DNA from: Schistocerca nitens
Taxonomy: Eukaryota; Arthropoda; Insecta; Orthoptera; Acrididae
Assembly (NCBI RefSeq): GCF_023898315.1
Contig: NC_064614.1
Location: 501,658,109-501,722,108, forward strand
DNA: 64,000 nt
Direction of reading: 5' to 3'
Shown: in pieces, positions 32,731 through 43,656 of the stretch
Layout of the letters: every line of letters begins with the position of its first letter
Position numbering within the stretch: position 1 is the first letter of the stretch
The notes under the pieces: model-generated
What the model was told of the DNA's origin: nothing
Seen by the model: the letters and a program-made list of their open reading frames with translations, nothing else
Database searches by the model: none
Program-made: the position numbers and the translations under genes

Positions 32731-32946
32731 GCCCGCATCTCGTGGTCGTGCGGTAGCGTTCTCGCTTTCCACGCCCGGGTTCCCGGGTTCGATTCCCGGC
32801 GGGGTCAGGGATTTTCTCTGCCTCGTGATGGCTGGGTGTTGTGTGATGTCCTTAGGTTAGTTAGGTTTAAGTAGTTCTAAGTTCTAGGGGACTGATGACC
32901 ATAGATGTTAAGTCCCATAGTGCTCAGAGCCATTTGAACCATTTTG
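32731..32946 (+). mobile_element. SINE type A3: different tRNA head, same tail
   Basis: The head is 'cccgcatctcgtggtcgtgc' with B box 'gggttcgattcccggcgggg', unlike the A1 head. From 'gatgtccttaggttagttag' onward it is the A1 body and end. The target duplication aaataccaccgga lies at 32718-32730 and 32947-32959. It is the same subtype as 45380-45585. Confidence 0.9.
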
Positions 32947-33461
32947 AAATACCACCGGAATCGGTTCAGCGGTAGAGTCGTGAAAACGTAGCAGAGCCAG
33001 TTACTTTCCCAATTAATAATACTGGTATTGGTATCGAAGCATTAATTAAACACGTTGAGCATTGAATAAGCATTTTATTGATTACACTGAACCATATTAC
33101 TTAGAGCATATCAACTATTAAAGCATTTTCACAAATATGATAAATTGCAAAAGTGAAAGAGTAATTAGCTTTTTTCAAAGAGTAAATATTCTTCCTTAGT
33201 TTGCGTAGTATTCTTCAAATCAATAAACATCTTGTACTACTCACTTTGTAAAGTAGCCCATCTTCTTCATTAGGGTTCAAGCTGTCTCACGCCAGATTCC
33301 ACGGTCGGTTTAGCGGTTTAGTTATGGAAACGCGAAAGACAGAATTACTTTCGCATTTATAATGTTAGTATGGAACCATGGATTGGCATGGATTAAGCAC
33401 GTTGATTGTACAAGCACTGTATTCTCGCTGTTACCATCGACTGGGGTCGCGTATCGTTAAA

Positions 33462-33715
33462 GTGAAATGAAATGAAATGAAATGTGAGTATGGCTTTATT
33501 GATCGGGAGACCCCCGTTGGAAAGTTCGGGAGCTTGGTGCTAATCTTTTTACTTCATGCCACTTCGGTGATTTGCATGTCAATGATGATCAAATGATGAG
33601 GAAGACAACGCAGACATCCAGACGCGAGCAGGAAAAAAAACCAACTGGGGAGGGTATTGCACCCTGGAACCGATGATCATGGAACAGCAACACTAACCAC
33701 ACGACCACGAGCCGT
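33462..33715 (-). mobile_element. tRNA-related SINE type E
   Basis: On the plus strand it starts with (GAAAT)n at about 33464-33483. It continues 'gcttggtgctaatctttt', 'catgccacttcggtgatttg' and 'gatgatcaaatgatgaggaa' and ends in a tRNA-head-like part 'ccacacgaccacgagccg'. Read on the minus strand this gives head, body and a repeat tail. Confidence 0.5.
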
Positions 33716-33829
33716 TCACGCAAATTTGAAGAAATCAAAGAAATTATAAGAAACGCTTGACGCTCAGCGATTAAAGCGTAGCGGGTTTGTGACTGATGTT
33801 AGTATGGAAGTATCGATTAAATACGCAGA

Positions 33830-34077
33830 ACCGAGCGAGGTAGCGCAGTGGTTAGCACACTGGACTCGCATTCGGGAGGACGACGGTTCAATCCCGTCTC
33901 CGGCCATCCTGATTTAGGTTTTCCGTGATTTCCCTAAATCGCTACAGGCAAATGCCGGGATGGTTCCTTTAAAAGGGCACGGCCGATTTCCTTCCCCATC
34001 CTTTCCTCACCCGAGCTTGCGCTCCGTCTCTAATGACCTCGTTGGGCGACAGGACGTTAAACACTAATCTCCTCCTC
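33830..34077 (+). mobile_element. SINE type B
   Basis: It begins 'ccgagcgaggtagcgcagtg' with B box 'ggttcaatcccgtc', then 'gatttaggttttccgtgatt', 'aaatgccgggatggttcctt' and an end near 'aggacgttaaacactaatct'. A short duplication cgcaga lies at 33824-33829 and 34078-34083. It is the same family as 14298-14540. Confidence 0.87.
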
Positions 34078-34345
34078 CGCAGAGGATTGCACAAACATTG
34101 TAATCATTACGTTGAATCTTATTATGTAGAACATATCAAACAATGAAAGAATTTTCACAAATACGATAAAGTTCGAAAGTCAAAAAGGAAATAACTTTCC
34201 GATAGAGTCATTATTGTTCCATATTTCGTGTTATATTCTTCAAATCAATAAACATATTATGAAAATCGGGTTCAGTGGTTTAGTCGTGAAAGCGTAACAG
34301 ACAAAGTTACTTTGGCTTTCATGATATTAGTCTGGATTTACCTGT

Positions 34346-35566
34346 GATACGATTTGAGAAGACAGGATGAAGCTATTCTACTGCAGGTATTGGTGTGAAC
34401 TTTCGACGTACTAGTCTTGGGCCAATTTGAAAGTAACTCCTGTAAAGGGCTTAGGTCATTATGCTTCTGGTTTCAAAGAAATCGAAATCAAACTCTACAA
34501 CGCAGGATCCGCTTCCGACCAGCTGTAATTGATAGAAAACTCGAAAATAAAAAGAAATTTGATTTATGTCTATCAAGTGCGGATTTTTACTCTTCAGCAA
34601 TACATAAAATGAAAGCTGTCCCGAAATTCTCATATTGTTATTTTAAATTAAGAAAAGTTATCGTGAAAAAGGAAAAAAACAGTGAACAACAGCATCCGAT
34701 TTTATAGACGTCCACGGTGGTGTGCTAACGTAAATTCGTTGCGGCTTGGCCCATTGCCGGAACTGGCGGTGTCATTGCGTAGAACGTCATCATATACCGC
34801 TTGCGGGGCCCTCCATTTGAAGTCCGGCAGACACCGTTACTGCTCGGTTAAGTCTAACAAATTCGTTAAAATTTCGTTATTCCCTTGCTAATAACGTAAC
34901 TGAAACTCACTCCATGAGAATGACACCTTTTCTCTAGAACACGTCATCCCAAAGTGGGGGTCGCATGAACAGTTTTGGGCATCAGGTAATAATATTGGTA
35001 AAAACTGATTTACGTAATTTTTAAACATATGACTAGGTTTCGACAACAGTGTTAACATTGTTTGCTCTGCGGCAGAAAATGCACTGTAATCTCTAGCTGA
35101 TTAAAGCCATTAAATACAGTTTATCGCAAATATTCGCAGTCGTCAGTATCCATAGACGTTCAGATTCGTTAGTTCTGCCGTTTGGTCTCTCTGTTGCCTC
35201 CACTTTGACAGAGTTTAAATGCTGGCGTATGGGGAATTCTCAGTAAGACCCAACAATCGCGCACGCGGACTAACTGTTTTCGAGTTTACGCTTGATGGCT
35301 GTTTGTGACCTGTTGTGTTCAATAATCTACCAAGCATCTCTGGTTCAGTCACATTGTTTATATGTGTAGTAACTGAGAACACGATATATGTCATTGTATG
35401 TAACAGTTCAGCGTTTCTGGCGTACTTCGGCATACAAAGTAGGAAACGATCGAGTAAATTGTGTCGAACTACTAGCTGGCATTGTTTCAGAGCCAAAACT
35501 AATCGAAACATTTATTTGCAGTGGATAGTGCATACATCTGTCGAGGGCCAAAACAACAGGTAATAC
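34346..35566. other. Unannotated region
   Basis: The 96-residue plus frame at 34417-34707 is lysine- and phenylalanine-rich without a motif. No element recognised. Confidence 0.4.
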
Positions 35567-35579
35567 TGAAGCAATAACT

Positions 35580-35781
35580 GCCGGCCGGCCTAAGTGGCCG
35601 ATCGGTTCTAGGTACTACAGTCTGGAGCCACGCGTCCGCTACGGTCGCAGGTTCGAATCCTGCCTCGGGCATGGATGTATGTGATGTTCTTAGGTTAGTT
35701 AGGTTTAAGTAGGTCTAAGTTCTCCGGGACTGATGACCTCAGAAGTTTAGTCGCATAGTGCTCAGAGCCATTTGAACCATT
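35580..35781 (+). mobile_element. tRNA-derived SINE type A1
   Basis: The target duplication tgaagcaataact lies at 35567-35579 and 35782-35794. Standard A1 head, body and end with scattered substitutions. Confidence 0.92.
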
Positions 35782-35794
35782 TGAAGCAATAACT

Positions 35795-36470
35795 ATGCAG
35801 CATCGAGACCATCCAGCTGTAACAAGGACGTGCAAGTATTGCTTTGTGCCTTCGCATTCATAAAAACGAAAACATGGTGAAACGTTCCTGCAGTATGGAT
35901 TGATCTTTATTTACGCAACCGCAGGCAGACGTGTGCTACTAAATTGTAATGAACACTCGGCGAATGAAAGTGTGGAAACTACACAATTAAAAATACGTTT
36001 AAGGAAAGTCATGTTAATTTTCCACCAACAACTGCTGTATTTTTGTTCTAATATTTTGTTCAAGCATAAGAGTTTACTCGACCAGAATTTCAACCAATAG
36101 CGTCGATGGGACAGTGTCCGTGCTGAAAAATACGGATGGAAACTAATACGTTTGCTGTTTGAAAACGCTGTCGGTACTAATTACACATATAAAGGATGTG
36201 GAAATGAGTGGGCGTCGCGAAGAAACGCGTCTGATCTGTACAGATTTTGGGGTGGGCGGGTGAGTGGGGGGGGGGGTTTGGCAACGAATAAGTTTGAGAA
36301 GTTGTGCAGGAGATTGTCCACGAAGGAGTAACATGGTACAGTGGTTTGTTCCCTTCACCGATATGGGGTGTATGACGCTTCTGCAGTGACATTAACTATT
36401 ATCTAAAGAACACATGCAGAAGCGGTCAGTAAAAGAGAAAGACCACTGGGGGATCCGCAGTGCCGCCAGC
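35795..36470. other. Unannotated spacer
   Basis: A G-rich run (gtgggggggggggtttgg) lies at about 36265-36282. No gene recognised. Confidence 0.4.
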
Positions 36471-36529
36471 ACCGAGTGCGGAAGCAGGAGATAATTGTGT
36501 CCAGAAGCGGAAGGGGCCGAGTGTTTATA

Positions 36530-37060
36530 ATACAGTATAATGCCGGGCTAGCCACTTATCCGGCTTTTCGGGCACAGGCGCGCCGCAATTATGCAGCGGC
36601 GCCGGAGGCCGGTGTCTGGCGGCTGGCTGGTGGCTGGTGGCCGGCGGCCGTGGTGTCCGTCCGGTCCCCGCCAGGGTCCGCAATGCGGCTGCGGCGCGCC
36701 GGTCGCTGCCCCCGCCCACGCCGCCTCCGCCTCCGCCGCCGACCCAGCCGCCCCCGCTGCCCGGACAGCGCTGCGCTGCGCCGCGCCGCGCGGTGCTCGC
36801 TCGCTATCTACTTGTTGTGGTCCCGGGCTCCTGGGGACCGCGCCGCCCACGTCGACGCGACTTTGTTGCCAGGCGGGCACCTGTCGGAACTTCGGAAAGC
36901 TCGGTCCCAGGTAGCCCCACGGGAGTGCAGGCTCCATGCGTAGGCCTTTACTCCGTTTGTTCCTTCCAGTTTCCGGCAACGGATTTCGCCGCAGCTCAGC
37001 TTGTTAGTTTCAGCCGGACAGTGCCTGCAACGGCAAGAAATCCGGCGTCTAGTTGATCAG
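36530..37060. promoter_or_regulatory. Strong CpG island
   Basis: About 500 bases of very high GC and CpG content, including 'cgccgcctccgcctccgccg' and 'ctgcgctgcgccgcgccgcg'. Long open frames overlap in several phases on both strands (for example plus 36476-36943, 36591-36914, 36637-37056 and minus 36548-36979), as expected of GC-rich DNA without stops. It is a plausible promoter or first-exon region of a host gene, but I can choose no frame. Confidence 0.45.
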
Positions 37061-37690
37061 GAGTCTGAACGGGAGAAACGATAGGCCAAGGTATCTGTGC
37101 CACTGACTCGCCTCACCTTCCATAGGTTTGTTCAGAACCAGACGTAAAACGTGCATAGGACGTCCAGTAAGTTGTCTACTAAAAACAAAACAAGCGGTAT
37201 CATCTTATGAAATTGTGTATTTATTCCAATAAATAAACTAACTAAAATAAGCCGAGGTGTCCAAAACAAGCGTGTACCTCAGCTTCTATTGCAAAACGCG
37301 ATTTGAATCTTCGTACGCCCAGCCATTAGTAGGGTTAACGAACAAAAATTAATAACCGGTGTACAAATACAATGGTTATGTAATAATTTCGAAGTGGAGG
37401 TCATGTAGTTTTATAGCAACGATCAGAGACACTTTATCGTGATACTAGATAACTTTCTTTTTCGGAAGATACGGATGTCTATTGTGAGTACTGAACTGAA
37501 CTCCTCCCGAACAGGTCATGAACGCCCAAACGGTACCGACCGGCCGCCACTTCATCCTCAGCCCACAGGCATCACTGATGCGGATATGGAGGGGCATGTG
37601 CTCAGCACACCGCTCTCCCTGTATGTCAGTTTCCGGAGCCGCTACTTCTCAATCAAGTAGCTCCTCAGTTTCTGTCTCACACGGGGCTGA
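37061..37690. other. Unannotated spacer
   Basis: Nothing recognised. Confidence 0.4.
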
Positions 37691-37885
37691 AATGTTCAGA
37701 TGTGTGTGAATTTCTAAGGGACCAAACTGCTGAGGTCATCGGTCCCTAGACTTACACACTACTTTAAACTAACTTATGCTAAGAATAACACACGCACCCA
37801 TGCCCGAGGGAGGACTCGAACCACCGGCGGCAGGGCCGCGCAATCCGTGACACGGCGGCTCTAACCGCGCGGCCACTCCGCGCCG
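37691..37885 (-). mobile_element. tRNA-derived SINE type A2
   Basis: Minus-strand copy with 'gagggaggactcgaaccacc' (B-box complement), 'cttacacactactttaaac' and the end 'ttcagatgtgtgtgaatttc'. The flanks cacggggctga and cacaagggctga look like a decayed target duplication. Confidence 0.82.
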
Positions 37886-38059
37886 CACAAGGGCTGAGTG
37901 CACCCCGCTTGCCAACAGCGCTCGACAGACCGGACGGTCGCCCATTCACGTGCAAGGCCAGCCCGACAGGCTTAACTTCGGTGATCTGACAGGATCCGGT
38001 GTTACCACTGCGGCTGTCTAATGTGAGTAGCATAGTCCAACTTGTCCTGTACTGGAGCA

Positions 38060-38530
38060 TAAACTCTAAAGCTTTAGTTCTACCTTTTTTAACATCGCAC
38101 AGTGAAAATACCATGCACATATACCCGTTTTTGCTTTCTTTCGAAATATTGACCTTTCGTCACATACTGTTTTGCCTGATCTTTAACCTGTGGCGTGTGA
38201 TTATGAATCCACGTTTTATCTGCTATGATGAAATGTCGTGTAAATTTGCTCTGGCAACGTTTATACAGGCCTGAACACTCTGCATTCGTGTTATTCGATT
38301 CTGTTTTTGATCGATAGTTAACAGATTTTGTACCGATTTGCCACATCAAAAAATTCGTGTAAAATGTAGGGGTTAGGAAATGTGTACATAATACCTATCT
38401 CAGCGAGCTCATATGCTTCTAATCGACTACAATTGGGTACAACATTGTGCATTTTTGCCACAGTCTCGTCGTCCTTACATGGTTTATGGACACCCTGAGC
38501 ACTTATCACCTTTAATGAATGACGGATTCT
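38060..38530 (-). pseudogene. Degenerate mariner transposase fragment
   Basis: The minus frame 38318-38509 has DDETVAKMHNVV, EAYELAEI and YILHEFF, the second helix-turn-helix region of a mariner transposase. The frame 38089-38349 has RHFIIADKTWIHNHTPQVKD and QAKQYVTKG, the first catalytic Asp region (normally DETW, here DKTW). Frameshifts separate the pieces, and no later catalytic motif or terminal repeat is recognised. Confidence 0.62.
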
Positions 38531-40971
38531 CTTAAGTTCAGCAGTCTTCTTTACCGTTTCAACTGAAACGCATTACGCCTTTATTGTCGAATATTACTTC
38601 TTTTGTGTATTTGTTGGGACGAAACCTTTCTAAACTAAATGCTTATCTACAGCTTGTAAAACATTTCAACCATTACATGCAAACATCTTAAAATTTCATT
38701 ATTTACATGTTCGTCGCAAACAAACTTTATGTGAGCGTGTGAAGAGTTCTATTTCTCGGAGCTCATGATTTTGTGCTCACATTAATCTTTCCTCTCTCTT
38801 ACGTTGTAACTTTTGGTAGTCACAGATGTTCTTCTAGTAGACTAGTTCATATCTCAGTGTTTATTGGTGGAACTTACCCCAAGGTGTCTTCATTTCGTTG
38901 ACGGTAGTTCCCTTTGGAGGCGTCATCAATAATGTCACATAGTGGAGCGATTTCATTATTTAAAATCAAAGGACATACGAGTTATCCTTTCTAAAAATGT
39001 ATGTGGTTTCCTTTCACTTTCAATGCGTTTCAGCCTGAGATAGTCATTTCGGATGCACAGTGTAGTTTGGAACTTACAGTGTGCGATTACCCCTTGTACA
39101 CTGTATACTCCACATTTTATTTTACTGTACTTTTAGTCTTCCCGTATTGTTAGATTCGCGTGACACTATTTGCATTTCCGATATAATCCAATAAAGCAGA
39201 GACTGGCGCGAATTTTGAAACGTTATAATTTAATGGTACCTTGTGTTTAGAATGAAGATGGATACAAGTCATTTTCTTTTGCATTTTTGTCTTGAGCGTT
39301 CGAACTGTGTGATCTGCTGCAGAAGTTTCGTGCGCACTGAAAGTGAAACCTTCGACACCTGTTTCATTAAGTTCTTATTCCCGTTAGTACTTTCTTCTCC
39401 CATGATGGTGTACCACCTACCCTAACGCAATCGGCGCTCTTTTCTGTAATCGTCTCACTGTTCAAGGTAATTTGAAACATAACAATGGAAGCGAAAGCAG
39501 ATTTCCTTCAAATACCAATCCTTATTTCAAACGAAGTATACTTTGTGCAAAGGATTATCATTTCTGTCCCTGTATGCCACTTTCATCTCTCTTTCCGTGT
39601 ATCAATCCCTATATATATATAATTTGTCATAAACTGAATTATATATAACGTAACGGAGTCGTCAGTGGGACGTTAACTGACAAAGCTTTTGGTGTCTGTA
39701 AAAGGATAATCAGTGGATAACTGTACGAAACTATGACCCTCCACTTTGAAATAGGCAACGGTTTTTAATTCAGTTTAGTAAAGCGAATGATGACCTAGGC
39801 GTAGTTTAAAATAACAGGTGACAGCGAATACGAGGTAAGTAATGTGTAGGGCTTCAAACCGATTTTTGATCTGTGGGACAAGGAAGAGTGGAATATTATG
39901 GCTGGTGCTTCCATGCACTAGAAGTATTTGGAATTAAAACTGGTAATTGCCATGGTGGAAAGTCAAAGTACTGTGTCGCCAGGCACGGAAGACAGTTGCA
40001 GTAGGAGCACAATGGCCAGTACGACCGTGGGTACAGGGATAGCGGACTGCGCAACGGGTGGTCGTGCTGGGAGGCTGAGGAGGTGACTCCTGGCGGAAGG
40101 TTTGCGTCTCCCACGTGGAATTGTTGCTGGAGATGTAGAGTAAGCGATACGGCCCATTTCTGTAGAGAACTGTCTGAAAAATTTCTCTGCACGTTTTACG
40201 TCAACATTTCCTGCCAAAGCTGCAAAACCAACTGACTGATACCCTTATGGATTAATTTGAGTAATTAATATGTATGCCTGCTGTTTATGATGAAAGTGTT
40301 TGAGGTACGAAATTTTTGTGCTTTAAAAGTGCAAGAACATTGCGACCACCCGCCTGATATTGAGAAGAGCTCGGCTGAGACGCTGCAGTGTATGTAACGT
40401 GGTACATAGAAATCATTCGCTTGTCTTCTCGTGCGTAGGAAGTCAGGCGTCCATTAAACTGGTCGTTACATGTAAGTTAATACTCTGTTCCGAGCAATGG
40501 CGGCAGTGTTTATTTCGACGCGAGATTTGAAAAAGTTGAATAATAAACTTTAGCTCTTACCTAGTTATCTTCAGCATCTTGCAAACATGATGTATTTCAG
40601 TTGAGAAATTCTTTCTGGACGCCAGATAATTAATTCCAGGCCCATTTCAATCAGCAACTACAAACACCTTTTGGTGCTTGCCTGCTTAAACGTAGCAGAG
40701 GACTTCAGCTGTCTGCATATTCGACTCTGTTGTCAGATACAAAAAATAATTCTGTTCACAGGGCGACGTGTCGTACGGTACTGTAATATCCGACACAGTC
40801 TCAGAAAATACTTTGGTCAAAATGCTTAAGGAGATAAGTGAAAACATTATTTAGCAGCTTTGGCAGAAGTTGTGTCAGTGACTCGACGAGCTTTTGATAA
40901 TTGGCGTTATTCAAAGAAGAAGCAAAGTTTCCAGAATGAATCTTTCACTCTGCAACAGTGTGTACGGTGTT
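38531..40971. other. Long unannotated region
   Basis: AT-rich, with TA-rich runs at 39611-39650. The frames at 39896-40217 have no motif. No element recognised. Confidence 0.4.
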
Positions 40972-41147
40972 TCAAAAGCTTGGAGAGTAGGAGACAGGTA
41001 GTGGCGGAGCCAGAAGTAAGGCTGTCAGGACGGATCATGACTTGTGCATGCACAGCAGACTTGGCGAGAGCACGCTCGCGGAAGGCATAGCTTCCGGGTT
41101 CGAATCCCGATCTAGCAGGCAGTTTTAGTCGCCCAGGAAATTTTGAA
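40972..41147 (+). mobile_element. tRNA-like repeat type F, diverged
   Basis: It carries 'gagtaggagacaggtagtgg', then 'gcgagagcacgctcgcgga' and the B-box-like 'gggttcgaatcccgatctag', ending 'ggcagttttagtcgcccagg'. This parallels the tRNA-like repeat whose foldback end is at 55824-55950. Confidence 0.5.
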
Positions 41148-41529
41148 GAAGCGTAGTTGGCCAGATGTTGCTCCCTGTTAGCAACAACCTGTCATAATAG
41201 GCAGCTATCGAATGTTCGTTCTGATAATAAACAAGACGTCCTGAGAAGGGCAAAGGACAGTGCAGTGGTTGTCAGGGATTTTCATAGAGGCGGACAATCT
41301 GGAGAAGTGAGTAGCTGAATGGTCAGGGAGCGATAATCGATCAGACAGTTGATTATATATACACTGGTATGCAAAATTTTCACATAATGCGCCACTGCCA
41401 AGTAACGTAGCTCGATGAAACTTGGGCCATACATAGAAAGATTTGCTATATTGCAGAAGGTAACTGAAAGAAACACGCAATGAGACGAATAGAAATTACG
41501 TTTTCATTCAAAGACAGTAATTACGCTTA
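41148..41529. other. Unannotated spacer
   Basis: Nothing recognised. Confidence 0.4.
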
Positions 41530-42065
41530 AGTCACAAAAGGCGGGACATGGTTTTTCGTGGGGATACGTGATCACTACAGACGGCAGTGCTTGCTGTCCA
41601 GCAAGCTGCCACGCTGGTCACAAGGTTGCTAAGGAGTACTTGTGGTAGGGCGCTCCATTCCTCCACCAGCGCTGTTGACCACTGCCGGATACTGGTTCGA
41701 GCATGTGTACGTCTCCTCACCGCATCCCACATGGGAACGGGCAGGCCTCTCCTTTCGCCGAATATTCTCTCGTTCCTAGGGCTCCTCCACTTGTACAGTT
41801 CGATGCTGTCGCGCATTTCATACATAAAAATGAAATCAGGGTCGAATGCACCCCTGAAAAGACGTACATGGATAAGGAGTACAGTGTCACAATAACGCTG
41901 ACCGATGAGTGTATCGTGTTCAAAGATTTGGAGGTTAGTACGGTTTTCACACTCAGTTTACACATGGCCCGCCAAAACGATCATGTTCGACACTGCTGGC
42001 CGTACATGGTCGAGATGATCATACACCCTATAAGAACCAACTACCGTCTTTTGCAATGTCTAGGG
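41530..42065 (-). pseudogene. Degenerate Tc1-like transposon remnant
   Basis: The minus frame 41532-41825 ends with MWDAVRRRTHARTS, TALVEEWSALPQVLLSNLV and AACWTA, resembling the C-terminus of a Tc1 transposase (HxWD, then ALxEEW..IP...). The rest, up to about 42065, reads as broken frames of the same enzyme. Catalytic residues cannot be placed. Confidence 0.45.
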
Positions 42066-42382
42066 GACCATCAAAATTCGCTGTCAGTTCATTGTATTAT
42101 TGTCTTTGAATAAACATCTCATTATTGTTCGTCTCATTGCTTTCTTCTTTCACTTACATTCTGTACTGTATTGTGTCAGTATAGACTATATAATAAATGG
42201 TGTCATTATTATTTATATAAATAGTGAATTTGTTATGCCGTTACATGGCATCTTATATCTTCACTTGCACTCCTATATCCACAGTAGCACTGTTTCCCAA
42301 TCGTAAATTTTACCTGTGCATAACCAAAATGAGTTTCCTCTCACACCTGAGAACGTTAAGCTGTGGGAAGAACAACTCCCTC
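42066..42382. other. Unannotated spacer
   Basis: Nothing recognised. Confidence 0.4.
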
Positions 42383-42395
42383 TGTAACTCTCTTA

Positions 42396-42594
42396 GCCGG
42401 CCGCGGTGGTCGTGCGGTTCTAGGCGCTCCAGTCCGGAGCCGCGCTGCTGCTACGGTCGCAGGTTCGAATCCTGCCTCGGGCATGGATGTGTGTGATGTC
42501 CTTAGGTTAGTTAGGTTTAATTAGTTCTAAGTTCTAGGGGACTGATGACCACAGCAGTTGACTCCCATAGTACTCAGAGCCATTTGAACCATTT
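42396..42594 (+). mobile_element. tRNA-derived SINE type A1
   Basis: The target duplication tgtaactctctta lies at 42383-42395 and 42595-42607. Complete copy beginning 'gccggccgcggtggtcgtgc'. Confidence 0.93.
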
Positions 42595-42607
42595 TGTAAC
42601 TCTCTTA

Positions 42608-43142
42608 CAGGAAAAAAGAGTAGCTGTGATTTTTGTATGTGTATATTTATCCCTCGAACTGATCTATAGTAGAGCTTAGGAACATTTGAAGTCTGTAATA
42701 AATTGTGCCTCCTGTCGTTCCAAGGACAAGGAACAATATTAGTCTCGTCATCGCACTGTCGCCGGGATACGACCGTCTTTGCGAAGGTGCTCTTTGTGTA
42801 CGTGGACACTTGGACTGTGTCCTTTTTTAGACTGATATCATAGTCGTCGAAAACATTGGACGGAGGACCATCATCGGTGAGGCACAGCGAAAGCAAGCGT
42901 TTTCTATTCTTCTACCCTTCGCGATTCACTGTTCTAACTCGCAACCGACGCTGATCTGGAGAGTGTGTGGAATACGAACATCCCTCACTGTATGCGAAAC
43001 ATATCAATATCGTGATGGTGGTATTGTAGTGAGAGCAGAGATCAGTATTGGTGGAGGAGCAGACCTATACATAAGTCAAAATGGTTCGTGGACCTCTCGA
43101 AGGTACAAGGTCAAGATTCGCCTATCTGTTGTTTTTAACATA
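42608..43142. other. Unannotated spacer
   Basis: Nothing recognised. The minus frame 42534-42896 has no motif and reads through the SINE end. Confidence 0.4.
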
Positions 43143-43332
43143 CGCTGTTCAGACAGAACATTATGACCACCGACCTACTATCGATATAAATCCGTCCAGT
43201 CGATAGCAGCGTCACCTGGAGAGGAACAACTGCTAGTCATATACACGCACAGTGCATTTCGTACAGTGATTCCCAACCCTTCTTAGGCTATTACCCCTGA
43301 ATGAAATTAGCTAGTACCCCCGCTCTCACTCT

Positions 43333-43348
43333 CCCCCCCCCCCCCCCC
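43333..43348. repeat. Poly-C tract
   Basis: A run of 16 C residues follows 'ctctcact' within the hAT-like element. Confidence 0.9.
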
Positions 43349-43656
43349 ATCCACTCTCTCGCACATTACTGCCAACTTTAGCACCTAACTAAACTTTAGA
43401 ATGAAGGACTTTTCTTGAACAACTTTTATTTTTAAAACAATGGAAGATGAATGATATTTAGATTAGATTAATACTAGTTCCATGGATCATGAATACGATA
43501 TTTCGTAATGATGTGGAACGAGTCAAATTTTCCAATACATGACACAATTAAGTTAATTTACAACATACTTAAGTTAATATAACAACTTTTTTATTTTTTG
43601 TGTTTTTTATTTTTTATTTTTTTAACAATTTTTTGTTTGTTTTTTTCTTTTTTTCC

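Larger units (their letters stand above)
32690..34345 (+). repeat. Cluster of diverged copies of one repeat, split by SINEs
   Basis: Similar blocks recur. 'ggttcagcggtagagtcgtg' is at about 32963, 'ggtttagcggtttagttatg' at about 33306 and 'ggttcagtggtttagtcgtg' at about 34269. Each is followed by a 'cgtaacagacaaagttactt' type stretch. A second block, 'attttcacaaatatgataaa', is at about 33122 and at about 34150, with 'ttcttcaaatcaataaacat' after each. The spacing of the first two copies is about 343 bp. It looks like an old tandem or serial insertion of a dispersed repeat. Confidence 0.55.

Noticed and set aside
34417..34707. 96-residue Lys/Phe-rich frame
   Set aside because: Composition reflects AT-rich DNA. 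No motif or splice context.
36476..37056. Several overlapping 64-155 residue frames on both strands
   Set aside because: They are Pro/Arg/Ala-rich products of a CpG island where stop codons are rare in all frames. None is preferred.
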